A program made the position numbers and the translations under genes. This document shows, in pieces, positions 7,818-16,779 of a stretch of 64,000 nucleotides of DNA (positions are counted from its first letter, which is position 1; each line of letters begins with the position of its first letter). The DNA is from Actinomycetales bacterium Actino_02 (GTDB taxonomy: Bacteria; Actinomycetota; Actinomycetes; Propionibacteriales; Propionibacteriaceae), in the NCBI GenBank assembly GCA_001603275.1, contig LUYM01000006.1:386532-450531 (forward strand). The letters run 5' to 3'. A model generated the notes under the pieces. The model made no database searches, was not told the origin of the DNA, and saw only the letters and a list, made by a program, of their open reading frames with translations.

Positions 7818-10800
7818 ATGATGAAGAAGGCTCTGCTCGCGACCATCGCATCGCTCGGGTTGGTGATGATGTCCGCACCGGCCGCGCAGGCGGCCCAGCT
7901 CAGCACCATCGCACCGGTGGAGCCGCGCACCTCCAGCGTGGTCACGGCAGTGCCTCTGCCGACCGCTCAGATCGACAGCGGGGTGGTGTGGGCGGTCAAG
8001 GCGGCCGGCAACACCGTCTATGCGGGCGGCAAGTTCACTGCGGCCCGCCCGGCCGGCGCCAAGGCCGGTGAGAACACTGTCGCGCGCTCCAACCTGCTCG
8101 CGTTCAACCTGACCACCGGCGCGCTGACCGACTTCGCTCCGGTCGTCAACGGACAGGTCAAGGCGCTGGCGGTCACCCCGGACGGCAAGAGGCTCTACGT
8201 CGGCGGCACCTTCAGTCAGGTGGACGGCAAGACGCGCTGGAGCATCGCTGCCTTCGACACCGCCACCGGCGCCCTGCTGGACACCTTCAAGGCTGCGGTG
8301 GGCGGCTCCTATGTCAACAGCATCGTGGCCACCAACGACGTCGTCTACGTCGGTGGCCTGATCAGTGCCGGCAACGGCGTCACTCGCAAGAACCTGATGG
8401 CTTTCGACTCGGCCGGCAAGCTGCTGGCCTGGGCGCCGACCACCGATATGCAGGTGGACGGGATGGCGCTGACGCCAGCCGGGGACAAGCTCATCGTCGG
8501 CGGCCGGTTCACCCTGGTGAATGGGGTCGCGCAGCGCGGTCTGGTGGCGCTCAGCCCGTCCGACGGCAGCATCATCGGCAACTGGATCGCACCGACCATC
8601 ATCAAGAACGGCGCGACCGCGGGCAGCGCCGGCATCTACTCGGTGACCGCTGATGCCGACTCGATCTACGCCACGGCGTGGTCCTTCGGTGGCGTGGCCG
8701 CCGGAAACCTGGAGGGTTCGGCTCGAATCGACCCCGACACCGGCGCGATCATCTGGTTGCAGGACTGCCACGGCGACGAGTACAGCTCCTACTCCGACGG
8801 CACCAGTGTGTTCTTCGCGGGCCACCCGCACGACTGCCAGACCGTCGGCGGTTACCCGCAAGGTGACGGCTCGAATGTCCACTACTCGGTGGGGTTCACC
8901 AAGGACGTCAAGGGCACGCTCGACTCGGCGACGGCCAACTCCACCTACTCCAACTGGGGCGGGCAGCCGGCGCCGGCGATGGTGAACTGGTACCCGGACG
9001 TGATCTCGGGCAGCGCCACCGGCCAGGGTCAGGGTGTGTGGAGCCTGACCGGCAGCGGTGACTACCTGGTGGCCGGCGGCGAGTTCCCCGGCATCAACAA
9101 CAAGACCCAGTACGGCTTGGTCCGCTTCGCTCGCAGCAATGTGGCCGGCACTACTGGTGACGGTCCGCGGCTCAGCGGCACGGCCACCAACACGGCCTTC
9201 ACCTGGACGATCTCGGCCATGTCGCCGGCAGCCGGCCTGGCCAGCGTGTCCGTCCCGCTCAACTGGGATCGCGACGACAAGACGCTGACCTACGACCTGT
9301 TCCGGTCGGCGGACTCCACGACGTGGACCAAGGTGGGCACGAAGACTCTGGACTCCAACTTCTGGGCGCTGTCCGCCTTCAACTTCGTCGACAGCAGCGC
9401 GGGCCTGACCTCCGGCCAGACCTACAGCTACCGGGTCACCGCGACCGACAGCAACGGCAATGTGGCCACCTCCACCGTGGCCACGGCGACCATCGCGGCC
9501 AACGTTGTGAGCGACTACCAGCGGGCTGCACTGGCTGACGGTGCCCGCACCTACTGGCCGATGGGCAACGGTGGGGCCACGGATCTGTTCGGCTTGAACA
9601 ATGGCGTGGTCGGTTCTCGGGTCAGCACCGTCACCGACAGTGCGACTCAGCGCAGCGCTTACAACTTCCGTGGCGGCCAGTCCAGCTCGAACATCGGCTC
9701 GGTGAGCAAGGTCTCCCAGCCGCAGCGGTTCACCATCGAGGGCTGGTTCCGCACCAGCCAGGCTGGCGGCAAGCTGTTCGGTCTGGGCAGTTCGCAGAGC
9801 GGGACGTCCACCAGCTACGACCGGCATGTCTACATGAACTCGGCCGGTGCACTGTCCTTCGGCGTGTACACGAACAAGACCAATGTGATCACCTCCGGCG
9901 GCGGCTACGCCGACGGCAAGTGGCACTATGTGGCGGCCAGCATGGATCCGACCTCCGGGATGGCTTTGTTCGTCGACGGCGTCCAGGTGGCCTCCGGTGC
10001 CAACCGCTACGCCCAGGTCTATGACGGCTACTGGCGCATCGGCAGCGACAGCGTGAACAGCTGGCCGAATGCCAACGGCAGCTACTTCGTCGGTGATATC
10101 GATGAGTTCGCCGTCTATGGGACGGCACTGAGTGCGGCTCAGGTGGCCAACCACTACGCGGTGGGCAAGAACATGATCGCGCCGACGGCCTCGTTCACCA
10201 GCAGCGTCACCGATTTGGCGGCGAGCTTCACCGCCACTGCCACTGCGGCGCAGGGGACGATCAGCAGCTACGCCTGGGACTTCGGGGACGGCCAGACCGG
10301 TACCGGGGCCACCGCCAGCCACACCTACGCGGCAGCCGGTACCTACCCGGTCACGCTGACGGTCACCGACTCCAACAACCTGACCGGTACCGCCACCGAC
10401 TCGGTGACGGTGACCACTCCGCACGCGGCGCCGACGGCCGACTTCTCGGCCAGCGTCGACGGGCTGGGGGTCTCGGTTGATGCCAGCGCGTCGACCGCTG
10501 ACGGTGGGGACTCGCTGACCTACTCCTGGAACTGGGGAGACGGCAGCCCAGCCGATACCGGCAAGACGGCCAGTCACACCTACGCGGCTCCGGGCGACTA
10601 CCAGGTCAGCCTCACTGTGACCGATGATCACTCGCTGACCGACAGCAAGACCAAGACGGTGAGCCCGACTCACGCCGCTCCGGTGGCCTCGTTCACCACG
10701 ACGGTTGACGGGCTCGGCGTGGCCGTGGATGCCAGCGCGACCACCCTGTCCGATGGCGCCACCGCCAGCTACTCCTGGGACTGGGGTGACAGCAGCTCGG

Positions 10801-11573
10801 CCGGCTCAGGCAAGACGGCCAGCCACACCTACGCTGCGGCCGGCACCTACACGGTGAAGCTGACCGTGACGGACTCGTTCAGCGCTACCGACACCAAGTC
10901 GTCCTCGGCTTCGGTCTTCGATCCGGCGAACGCGACTGTGGTGCTGGCCCGGTTCGGCACCTCCGCCACTCGGGGTTGGACCGCCGCGGACACCGGCGGT
11001 GACTGGACCCTGGGCGGGCTGTCCTCCTCGTGGTTCTCGGTCTCGGATGGTGCCGGCAAGATCAAGCTCTCCAAGGGGCTCGAAGCGCGCGCGTCGCTGA
11101 ACTCGGTGTCAGTGCAGGATCTCTCCGCCTCGGCTTCGATCGCGCTGGACGCGCTGCCGGTCGGCGGTCCGGTCCGGTTCTACCTGGATCTTCGCCGCAG
11201 CGCCGACGGCTCGTCGGCCTACCGGGTCCGAACCGACATCTCGGTCACCGGTCAGGTCACCCAGCACCTGGTCAAGGCGGTCGGTGGGACTGAGACCGTC
11301 CTGGTCAGCAAGACGGTTTCCGGGCTCACCTACACCCCGGGCGACAAGCTGAATCTGTCCACCCAGCTGGTCACCAGCGGCGGCTCGACAAGCTTCAAGG
11401 CCAAGGTCTGGCTGCGCAGCGCGGACGAGCCGAGCAGCTGGACGGTCTCCACGACCAACTCCGAGGCGTCCCTGCAGGGGCCCGGGGCGTTCGGCGTGAA
11501 GACCTACACCAGTGCCAACGCCACCAACACGATGGTGTTGTCGGTCGACGACGTGGTGGTCGAGCGCAGCTGA
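7818..11573 (+). CDS. Large secreted multidomain protein: beta-propeller, LamG, three PKD domains
   Basis: 1251 residues. Signal peptide MMKKALLATIASLG... ending near AQA. Residues ~40-450 form repeated YVGGxF and FDxxTG units of a delta-60/PQQ-like propeller. Then come an Fn3-like segment (~460-560), a LamG/concanavalin-like domain (~580-785, with WHYVAASMD and DIDEFAVYG) and three consecutive PKD domains (~790-1035, each with W(D/N)(F/W)GD and SHTYA). The ~215-residue beta-rich C-terminal domain is unassigned. Such proteins are cell-surface or secreted polysaccharide-binding factors. No sortase signal is visible at the C terminus. A GAGGGA motif precedes ATG 7818; GTG 7806 and ATG 7821 are alternatives. 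The start lies 8 bases after the lipoprotein stop. Confidence 0.75.
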   Translation: MMKKALLATIASLGLVMMSAPAAQAAQLSTIAPVEPRTSSVVTAVPLPTAQIDSGVVWAVKAAGNTVYAGGKFTAARPAGAKAGENTVARSNLLAFNLTTGALTDFAPVVNGQVKALAVTPDGKRLYVGGTFSQVDGKTRWSIAAFDTATGALLDTFKAAVGGSYVNSIVATNDVVYVGGLISAGNGVTRKNLMAFDSAGKLLAWAPTTDMQVDGMALTPAGDKLIVGGRFTLVNGVAQRGLVALSPSDGSIIGNWIAPTIIKNGATAGSAGIYSVTADADSIYATAWSFGGVAAGNLEGSARIDPDTGAIIWLQDCHGDEYSSYSDGTSVFFAGHPHDCQTVGGYPQGDGSNVHYSVGFTKDVKGTLDSATANSTYSNWGGQPAPAMVNWYPDVISGSATGQGQGVWSLTGSGDYLVAGGEFPGINNKTQYGLVRFARSNVAGTTGDGPRLSGTATNTAFTWTISAMSPAAGLASVSVPLNWDRDDKTLTYDLFRSADSTTWTKVGTKTLDSNFWALSAFNFVDSSAGLTSGQTYSYRVTATDSNGNVATSTVATATIAANVVSDYQRAALADGARTYWPMGNGGATDLFGLNNGVVGSRVSTVTDSATQRSAYNFRGGQSSSNIGSVSKVSQPQRFTIEGWFRTSQAGGKLFGLGSSQSGTSTSYDRHVYMNSAGALSFGVYTNKTNVITSGGGYADGKWHYVAASMDPTSGMALFVDGVQVASGANRYAQVYDGYWRIGSDSVNSWPNANGSYFVGDIDEFAVYGTALSAAQVANHYAVGKNMIAPTASFTSSVTDLAASFTATATAAQGTISSYAWDFGDGQTGTGATASHTYAAAGTYPVTLTVTDSNNLTGTATDSVTVTTPHAAPTADFSASVDGLGVSVDASASTADGGDSLTYSWNWGDGSPADTGKTASHTYAAPGDYQVSLTVTDDHSLTDSKTKTVSPTHAAPVASFTTTVDGLGVAVDASATTLSDGATASYSWDWGDSSSAGSGKTASHTYAAAGTYTVKLTVTDSFSATDTKSSSASVFDPANATVVLARFGTSATRGWTAADTGGDWTLGGLSSSWFSVSDGAGKIKLSKGLEARASLNSVSVQDLSASASIALDALPVGGPVRFYLDLRRSADGSSAYRVRTDISVTGQVTQHLVKAVGGTETVLVSKTVSGLTYTPGDKLNLSTQLVTSGGSTSFKAKVWLRSADEPSSWTVSTTNSEASLQGPGAFGVKTYTSANATNTMVLSVDDVVVERS
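10183..10915 (+). repeat. Three tandem PKD-domain coding repeats
   Basis: Three consecutive ~245-bp units encode PKD domains with the shared core (Y)(A/S)W(D/N)(F/W)GD...SHTYA(A/P)G. The DNA shows matching CACACCTACGC blocks at the equivalent position of each unit. This is an internal coding repeat, not a mobile element. Confidence 0.7.
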
Positions 11574-11579
11574 ACGGCG

Positions 11580-11611
11580 GCTCGCCGGCTCAGGAAGCTG
11601 CGCCGGCGAGC
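11580..11611. terminator. Perfect 10-bp hairpin between convergent genes (possible bidirectional terminator)
   Basis: GCTCGCCGGC (11580-11589) and GCCGGCGAGC (11602-11611) are exact complements around a 12-base loop, between the end of the PKD protein and the end of deoC. It overlaps the last deoC codons. No T-run on either side. Confidence 0.45.
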
Positions 11612-12237
11612 ACCGCAGCAGTGCCGGACAGGCCAAGCCTGGTGGCGCCGGCGTTGATCATGGCCACTGCCGTGGCCCAGTCCCGGATGCCGCCGGACGC
11701 CTTCACACCCAACCGTCCGCCGACCGTGGCCGCCATCAGCTCGACGGCGTGGACGGACGCACCGCCGGCCGGGTGGTAACCGGTGGACGTCTTGACGAAG
11801 TCGGCACCGGCGGCCTCGGACGCCTGGCAGGCGGCGACGATTTCGTCATCGGTGAGCGCGGCCGACTCGATGATCACCTTGAGCACGCCCGGCACGGCGG
11901 CCCGGACGGCGGCGATTTCGTCGCGGGTGGCGTCCAGGCGCCCGGCCTTGACCAGGCCGAGGTCGATCACCATGTCCACTTCGTCGGCGCCGGCGGCAAC
12001 CGACTCGGCGGCCTCGGCCGCCTTGATCGCGGCCGTGTGCTTGCCGGAGGGGAAGCCGCAGACGGTGGCCAGCTTCAGTGCGCCGAGGTCGAAGCTGACC
12101 GGCAGCATGGCTGGAGAGATGCAGATCGAGTACGTGCCCAGAGTCTTCGCCTCGGCCACCAGGGCGCCGATGTCGGCGACGGTGGCGGTGGGCGAGAGCA
12201 GGGTGTGGTCCACGTAGCGGACCAGTTCGGTGGTCAT
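11590..12237 (-). CDS. deoC: Deoxyribose-phosphate aldolase
   Basis: 215 residues. It catalyses reversible cleavage of 2-deoxyribose 5-phosphate to glyceraldehyde 3-phosphate and acetaldehyde in deoxynucleoside catabolism. The N-terminal (Y/V)DHTLL motif, Lys in VLKVIIES and the Schiff-base Lys in DFVKTSTGY are all present, as is [10 protein letters not shown]. The length is typical (210-225). ATG 12237 gives [14 protein letters not shown], the standard family start; the frame runs open upstream through the regulator gene but those residues are unrelated. No other deo genes adjoin it. Confidence 0.93.
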   Translation of the reverse strand: MTTELVRYVDHTLLSPTATVADIGALVAEAKTLGTYSICISPAMLPVSFDLGALKLATVCGFPSGKHTAAIKAAEAAESVAAGADEVDMVIDLGLVKAGRLDATRDEIAAVRAAVPGVLKVIIESAALTDDEIVAACQASEAAGADFVKTSTGYHPAGGASVHAVELMAATVGGRLGVKASGGIRDWATAVAMINAGATRLGLSGTAAVLAGAAS

Positions 12238-12256
12238 CACAGCCACTGACCCTAGC

Positions 12257-13216
12257 TCAGCAGAAGCGGCGCCGGTAAGCCAAAGGGGCCACCCCCACGC
12301 TGCGCCGGAAATGGTCGCGCAGCACCACGGCGGAGTTGAAGCCGACCTTGCCGGCAATCCGTTCCACCGGATCCTCGGTGGTCTCCAGTAGTTCTCGGGC
12401 GGCCAGGATGCGCTGTTGAGTGAGCCACTGGTGAGGGGTGGTGCCGGTCTCGGCGAGGAATCTACGGGCGAAGCTGCGCTCGGAGAGATTGGCCCGCCGG
12501 GCCAGGCTGGCCACGGTATGGGGCTGTTCCAGGTTCGACCGCGCCCAGTCCAGCAGTTCGGCGAGACCGTCGCTGCTGTACCCCGGCACCGGCGCCGGGA
12601 CGAACTGCTGTTGGCCGCCGTCGCGTTGAGGCGGGACGACCATCCGGCGCGCGATCTTGTTGGCCATCGCTGCGCCGTACTCACGGCGCACCAGGTGCAG
12701 GCAGGCGTCCACGCCGGAGGCGGTGCCGGCGCTGGTGATGATCTGGCCGGTGTCGACGAACAGCACACTCGGGTCGACCTGCGCGGACGGGTAGCGTCGC
12801 TGCAGTTCGTCGGCATACATCCAGTGGGTGGTGCAGGCCCGTCCGTCCAGGAGGCCGGCTTCGCCGAGCAGGAAGGCTGCCGAGCAGATGCTCAGGATGG
12901 TGCTGCCGGAGGCGTAGGCCCGCCGGACGGTCTCCACCACCGCGCTCGGGTAGGGGGCGCCGTGCTCGGGGGTGGCCGGGACCACGACGACGAGATCAGC
13001 CCCTGCGACATCCTCGAGCCCATGAGCAGGGGTGATGCTCAGCGGCGCAGTGCTCTTGGCGCGAAGTGGGCGTCCGGGATGCTCGCCGCAGATGCGCAGC
13101 TCAAAGCCCTGCACGCCCTCTTCGCGCCGATCGATGCCGAAGACCTCGACGACGACGCCGAACTCGAAGACCGCCACCGGGTCGGTGACGATCATCGCAA
13201 CGGTTCGCAGCGGCAC
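12257..13216 (-). CDS. GlxA-family transcriptional regulator (DJ-1/PfpI domain + AraC HTH)
   Basis: 319 residues. The N-terminal ~190 residues form a DJ-1/PfpI-like domain with a Cys in the nucleophile-elbow region ([15 protein letters not shown]). The C-terminal ~100 residues form an AraC-type double helix-turn-helix ([19 protein letters not shown], then [12 protein letters not shown]). GlxA-type proteins are activators of amine, arginine or metabolite catabolic genes, and the ligand here is unknown. The GTG start at 13216 is preceded by TATCCT with a 6-base gap, suggesting a leaderless mRNA. It lies just upstream of deoC on the same strand with a 19-base gap, so the two may be cotranscribed. 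Confidence 0.85.
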   Translation of the reverse strand: MPLRTVAMIVTDPVAVFEFGVVVEVFGIDRREEGVQGFELRICGEHPGRPLRAKSTAPLSITPAHGLEDVAGADLVVVVPATPEHGAPYPSAVVETVRRAYASGSTILSICSAAFLLGEAGLLDGRACTTHWMYADELQRRYPSAQVDPSVLFVDTGQIITSAGTASGVDACLHLVRREYGAAMANKIARRMVVPPQRDGGQQQFVPAPVPGYSSDGLAELLDWARSNLEQPHTVASLARRANLSERSFARRFLAETGTTPHQWLTQQRILAARELLETTEDPVERIAGKVGFNSAVVLRDHFRRSVGVAPLAYRRRFC

Positions 13217-13301
13217 CCCTTCAGGATAGTGGCAGGAATCTTGTGGTCAATGGCTTTCCGGCCACTGGTGGCAGGAATCATGCTGCAGAAGGGTTACTGC
13301 C

Positions 13302-13628
13302 ATGACGCAGCTTCTGATTCTCCTGCTCCTGATCGGCGGACTTGCCGCGGCCCTGCAGCCCGCGCATCACCGCGGCTGGCGGCCGGGAGCCGAGACCAGA
13401 GGTGATCGCGACCGGGCCAGGCTGCTCGCTGAACTCAACCTCCTCGAGTCCGGCGAGCAGTCTTCTGGGCTGTCGGCGTCCGCAGAGCCGTCGTCGCTGG
13501 CAGAGCCGCGGCCGGAGCCACTCATGAGTTGGCGCAGCGCGGTGAAACGGAGGGCTGTGGCAGCGGCATTCGCAGCGACCAGACTGACCAGCTCGACGAG
13601 CCGTCCGGCATCGGGCCAGAGCGCCTGA
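13302..13628 (+). CDS. Small putative membrane-anchored protein (uncertain)
   Basis: 108 codons. The N terminus MTQLLILLLLIGGLAAALQ is a clean membrane anchor, followed by a charged, probably helical stretch (DRDRARLLAELNLLE). AGAAGGG lies 8 bases before the ATG. The first ~50 codons look like genuine coding sequence; the rest is Ser/Arg-rich and lies opposite the 3' end of the GT2-GtrA gene. Either this is a real short gene overlapping antisense, or the opposing gene is artificially extended. No family recognised. Confidence 0.4.
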   Translation: MTQLLILLLLIGGLAAALQPAHHRGWRPGAETRGDRDRARLLAELNLLESGEQSSGLSASAEPSSLAEPRPEPLMSWRSAVKRRAVAAAFAATRLTSSTSRPASGQSA

Positions 13629-14683
13629 AGCAGCCACAGTGAGCCCGAGGTCAGTCCGAGGGCTAGGCCAAAGGCGATCAGGCCGCCGAGATGGTGGCGC
13701 AGCAGCCGGTCGCGTCCGCTCAGGCCGAAGGTGAAGCGGCGATTCACCGCGGTGTTCGCGACGGCCGTGGCCAACAGTGAGATCAGGTTCGCGGCCTGGG
13801 CGCCGAGCGGGCGCAGCAGCAGATACAGCACGAAGTAGGCGGCGGTGCTGGCCACTCCGACCGCAGCGAAACGGAGCAGTTGCACGCCCAGGCTGTTGCT
13901 CGGATGGGCTGGACGGGCGAACTGCTCACGCAGCCGGGTCAGGCTGATCCGGCCGTTGGCCAGGCCGCGGATCAGCCGCCAGACCCCCTGCAGATCGGCT
14001 CGTGCGGTGGCCACGATGTCGACGGTGCTGCCCGGATCATCGATCCAGTCCACCGGCACCTCATGGATGCGCAGCCCGGCCCGCTGGGCCAGCACCAGGA
14101 GTTCGGTGTCGAAGAACCAGCCGGTGTCCTCGATCAGCGGCAACAGCTCGGCGGCCACGTCGGAGCGGATCGCCTTGAAGCCACACTGGGCGTCGCTGAA
14201 GGACGCGCCGAGGCTGGTGCGCAGAATCAGGTTGTAGCTGCGCGAGATGAACTCGCGCTGGGCGCCGCGCACCACCCGGGAGTCGCGGGCCAGCCGCGTG
14301 CCGATGGCCACGTCGGAGTGCCCGGACAATAGGGGAGCGATCAGTGGCAGCAGGCCGTTCAGATCCGTGGACAGATCCACATCGACGTAGGCGAGCACCG
14401 TCGCGTCCGAGGCCAGCCAGGCCTGCTTCAGCGCGCGTCCTCGCCCCTTTTCGGACAGGTGAATGGCCTGCACCCTCGGGTAGCGATCGCTGAGTTGCTC
14501 AGCGATCGTCCAGGTGTCGTCGGTGGATGCGTTGTCGGCGATGGTGATCCGGTAGCCGTAGGGCAGCATCGAGCTCAGATACTCATCCAGCCGGGCGATG
14601 GACGCCGCCAGTTCGGCCCGCTCGTTGTAGACCGGCACGACCACCTCGACGGTGGCCTCGCGGACCTCGGTATCCTCGCTCAT
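13367..14683 (-). CDS. GT2 glycosyltransferase fused to a GtrA-like membrane domain
   Basis: 438 residues. Residues ~10-240 are a DPM/GtrB-like GT2 domain: VVVPVYNERAEL, DNASTDDT, AYVDVDLSTDLN (DxD-type metal site) and DAQCGFKAI. Residues ~265-395 hold four hydrophobic helices resembling GtrA flippase-like proteins (NRRFTFGLSG). Residues ~400-438 are a low-complexity Ser/Arg tail that may be over-translation. The expected role is to make and possibly translocate a polyprenyl-phosphate sugar, the donor for a GT-C enzyme. Its start overlaps the stop of the upstream GT39-type gene by 4 bases, and that enzyme could be the consumer of the donor. Confidence 0.85.
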   Translation of the reverse strand: MSEDTEVREATVEVVVPVYNERAELAASIARLDEYLSSMLPYGYRITIADNASTDDTWTIAEQLSDRYPRVQAIHLSEKGRGRALKQAWLASDATVLAYVDVDLSTDLNGLLPLIAPLLSGHSDVAIGTRLARDSRVVRGAQREFISRSYNLILRTSLGASFSDAQCGFKAIRSDVAAELLPLIEDTGWFFDTELLVLAQRAGLRIHEVPVDWIDDPGSTVDIVATARADLQGVWRLIRGLANGRISLTRLREQFARPAHPSNSLGVQLLRFAAVGVASTAAYFVLYLLLRPLGAQAANLISLLATAVANTAVNRRFTFGLSGRDRLLRHHLGGLIAFGLALGLTSGSLWLLQALWPDAGRLVELVSLVAANAAATALRFTALRQLMSGSGRGSASDDGSADADSPEDCSPDSRRLSSASSLARSRSPLVSAPGRQPR

Positions 14684-16716
14684 TTCGCCGCCGTCAGGTC
14701 GTAGAGGCCGTCACTCTGGGTGTAGTTCTGCTCGACCCAGCTGGCGATCTGGGAGGACGAGTCGGAACCACCGTTGGCGTTGCCGATCGAGCCCGCGATG
14801 AAGTAGTGGATCTTTCCCTGCTTCACCAGGCTCTGGAACTGCGCCAGAGTGGGTGAGGGGTCAGAACCGTTGAAGCCGCCGATCGCCATCACCGGGAAGC
14901 CGGTGGCGAGCTGGTAGCTGGCCGCGTTCTGGGCGCCGACGGTGGCAGCCACCCAGGTGTAGCTCGCGGCATCGCTGGACAGCATTCCGATCACCTCGCT
15001 GGAGACGTTCGCTCCGTTGAGAAGCCCGCCCATGCCGCCTTGCCCACCTTGGCCCTGGCCGCCGTCCTGGCCGCCGGGACCACCTTGGCCACCGCCGGGC
15101 GGCTGACCGCCCTGGCCGCCACCGGGACCACCCTGGCCACCGCCGAAGCCGCCTTGACCGCCACGTCCGAAGCGTCCGCCGCCGGGGCCTCCGCCACCGG
15201 GGCCTCCGCCGCTGACCGGGCCGGCGGTCACGATGGAGCCGGTGTGTGCAGTGGCTGCGGTGTTCAGCGAGTAGGCCAGCGGGCCGCCGAGGCCGGCCGC
15301 CACAGCCAAGGCGAGGGCAGCGGCAGCCAGGGTCTGGGGCAACCGGTCTGCCCAGATCAGGGCCACCCCGGCAGCAGTGGCCAGCGCGAGCAGCATCCAG
15401 CCGAAGCTGAGGTAACTGCCGCCGGCGCGAGCGAGCAGCATCACTGCCCACGCGCCAGTCCCGACGCTGGTCAGACCCAGCAGCAGCCTGGTCCACAGCC
15501 GGTCGCGATGGGCCCACAGGGCGCCGCCGCCGATGCCGACGGCGCCGCCGATGGCTGGGGCCAGCGCGACCGTGTAGTAGTCGTGGTAGATGCCGGCCAT
15601 GAAGCTGAACACCAACGCGGTCACGACCAGCCAGCCCAGCCAGATGATCGCCCCCGCAGCGACGGCGGCTGCTGGACGGTCGGTCGGTTGGCCCTTCCAC
15701 TTGCTCACGGCAAGGACCAATGCTCCGATACCGAGGATCAAGGCGGCGGGGATCAGCCAGGACACCATGCCGCCGGAGACGCTCTCGAACATCCGGAACA
15801 GGCCGGTGGAACCCCAGTGGCCGCCATTGCCGCCGCCACCGCCGACGGAGCCGACCTCATCGCCGGTGATCCGGCCCAGGCCGTTGTAGCTGAGGATCAA
15901 GTCGAGCAGGGAGTTGTTCTGCGAGCCGCCGATGTAGGGACGCCACGACGTCGGTACCAACTCGACGATCGCCACGTACCAGCCGGCCGAGACGATCACT
16001 GCTGCGAGGGCCGTGAGGAGGTCGAGGAGCTTCTTCTTCCAGGTGGCTGGGGCGGCGATCCAGTAGGCGATGGCCAGCGCGGGCAGGACGAGGAAGGCTT
16101 GGAGCATCTTGGTGAGGAAGCCGAAGCCGATGGCGATGCCGGCGAAGATCAGCCATTTGCGTCCGGCGTGCTCGCTGGCGCGGACGGTGAAGTAGCTGGC
16201 CAGCAGCATGGTGAAGACCAGCAGCGCGTCGGGATTGTTGAATCGGAACATCAACGTCGCCACCGGCGTCAACGCGAATACTGCCGCGCCCGCCAGAGCG
16301 GCCCAGTGGGCGGCGCGCCGACGCAAGTCCGCGGCTGCGTTCCAGGCCAGCAGGCTGCGTCGGACGGTCACGTACAAGGTGGCGACGCTGGCCACTCCGA
16401 GCAGCGCCTCGGGGGCCAGGATGCTCCACGAGCTCAGCCCGAACAGCCGCACCGACAAGGCCATCAGCCAAATCGCAGCCGGCGGCTTGTCGACCGTGAT
16501 CGAGTTACCGGCATCCAGCGAACCGTAGAACCAGGCCATCAGGTTCTTCGAGCCGGCCTGGGCGGCCGCGGAGTAGAACGAGTTGGCGTAGCCCGATGCG
16601 GACAGTCCCCACAGGTATAGCGCAGCCACGGCGATCAGAAGGCCGGCCAGGCTCAGCCGAGCCGGCCAGTCGGGACGGTCGGCCTCAGGCAGTGATTCGA
16701 GTTCTGCTCGGGTCAT
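14680..16716 (-). CDS. GT39/ArnT-like membrane glycosyltransferase with Gly-rich insert
   Basis: 678 residues. An N-terminal cytoplasmic segment is followed by about 11-13 membrane helices. The first extracytoplasmic loop contains WFYGSLDAGNSITVDKPPA, with acidic residues as in ArnT/PMT-type GT-C enzymes that use polyprenyl-phosphate sugars. After the last helix comes a ~70-residue Gly/Gln-rich stretch, then a soluble C-terminal domain (~575-678) ending near the stop. It likely glycosylates cell-envelope polymers or proteins outside the membrane. ATG 16716 is chosen; a GTG at 16737 is in frame but neither has a strong ribosome-binding site. It is in an operon with a two-component system (upstream) and GT2-GtrA (downstream, 4-base overlap). 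Confidence 0.85.
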   Translation of the reverse strand: MTRAELESLPEADRPDWPARLSLAGLLIAVAALYLWGLSASGYANSFYSAAAQAGSKNLMAWFYGSLDAGNSITVDKPPAAIWLMALSVRLFGLSSWSILAPEALLGVASVATLYVTVRRSLLAWNAAADLRRRAAHWAALAGAAVFALTPVATLMFRFNNPDALLVFTMLLASYFTVRASEHAGRKWLIFAGIAIGFGFLTKMLQAFLVLPALAIAYWIAAPATWKKKLLDLLTALAAVIVSAGWYVAIVELVPTSWRPYIGGSQNNSLLDLILSYNGLGRITGDEVGSVGGGGGNGGHWGSTGLFRMFESVSGGMVSWLIPAALILGIGALVLAVSKWKGQPTDRPAAAVAAGAIIWLGWLVVTALVFSFMAGIYHDYYTVALAPAIGGAVGIGGGALWAHRDRLWTRLLLGLTSVGTGAWAVMLLARAGGSYLSFGWMLLALATAAGVALIWADRLPQTLAAAALALAVAAGLGGPLAYSLNTAATAHTGSIVTAGPVSGGGPGGGGPGGGRFGRGGQGGFGGGQGGPGGGQGGQPPGGGQGGPGGQDGGQGQGGQGGMGGLLNGANVSSEVIGMLSSDAASYTWVAATVGAQNAASYQLATGFPVMAIGGFNGSDPSPTLAQFQSLVKQGKIHYFIAGSIGNANGGSDSSSQIASWVEQNYTQSDGLYDLTAAK
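15027..15215 (-). repeat. Gly/Gln-rich low-complexity coding repeat
   Basis: Irregular GGxGG/GGQGG codon repeats within the GT39-type gene encode a flexible linker of about 60-70 residues between the membrane part and the C-terminal soluble domain. It is prone to length variation. Confidence 0.7.
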
Positions 16717-16779
16717 GCCACCAGTAGGCCCGCCCACGCTGGGCTGGGCGCATGCAGATGCTGTGAGCCTCTTGTGAGC

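Noticed and set aside
7764..10673. Very long antisense open frame (~969 codons) opposite the PKD protein gene
   Set aside because: It is a high-GC mirror of the real gene: composition is Arg/Gly/His/Val-rich without domains or membrane segments, while the plus strand has a signal peptide and recognisable domains.
10183..10915. Regularly spaced similar blocks considered as a non-coding repeat array
   Set aside because: They are PKD-domain codons in a continuous reading frame.
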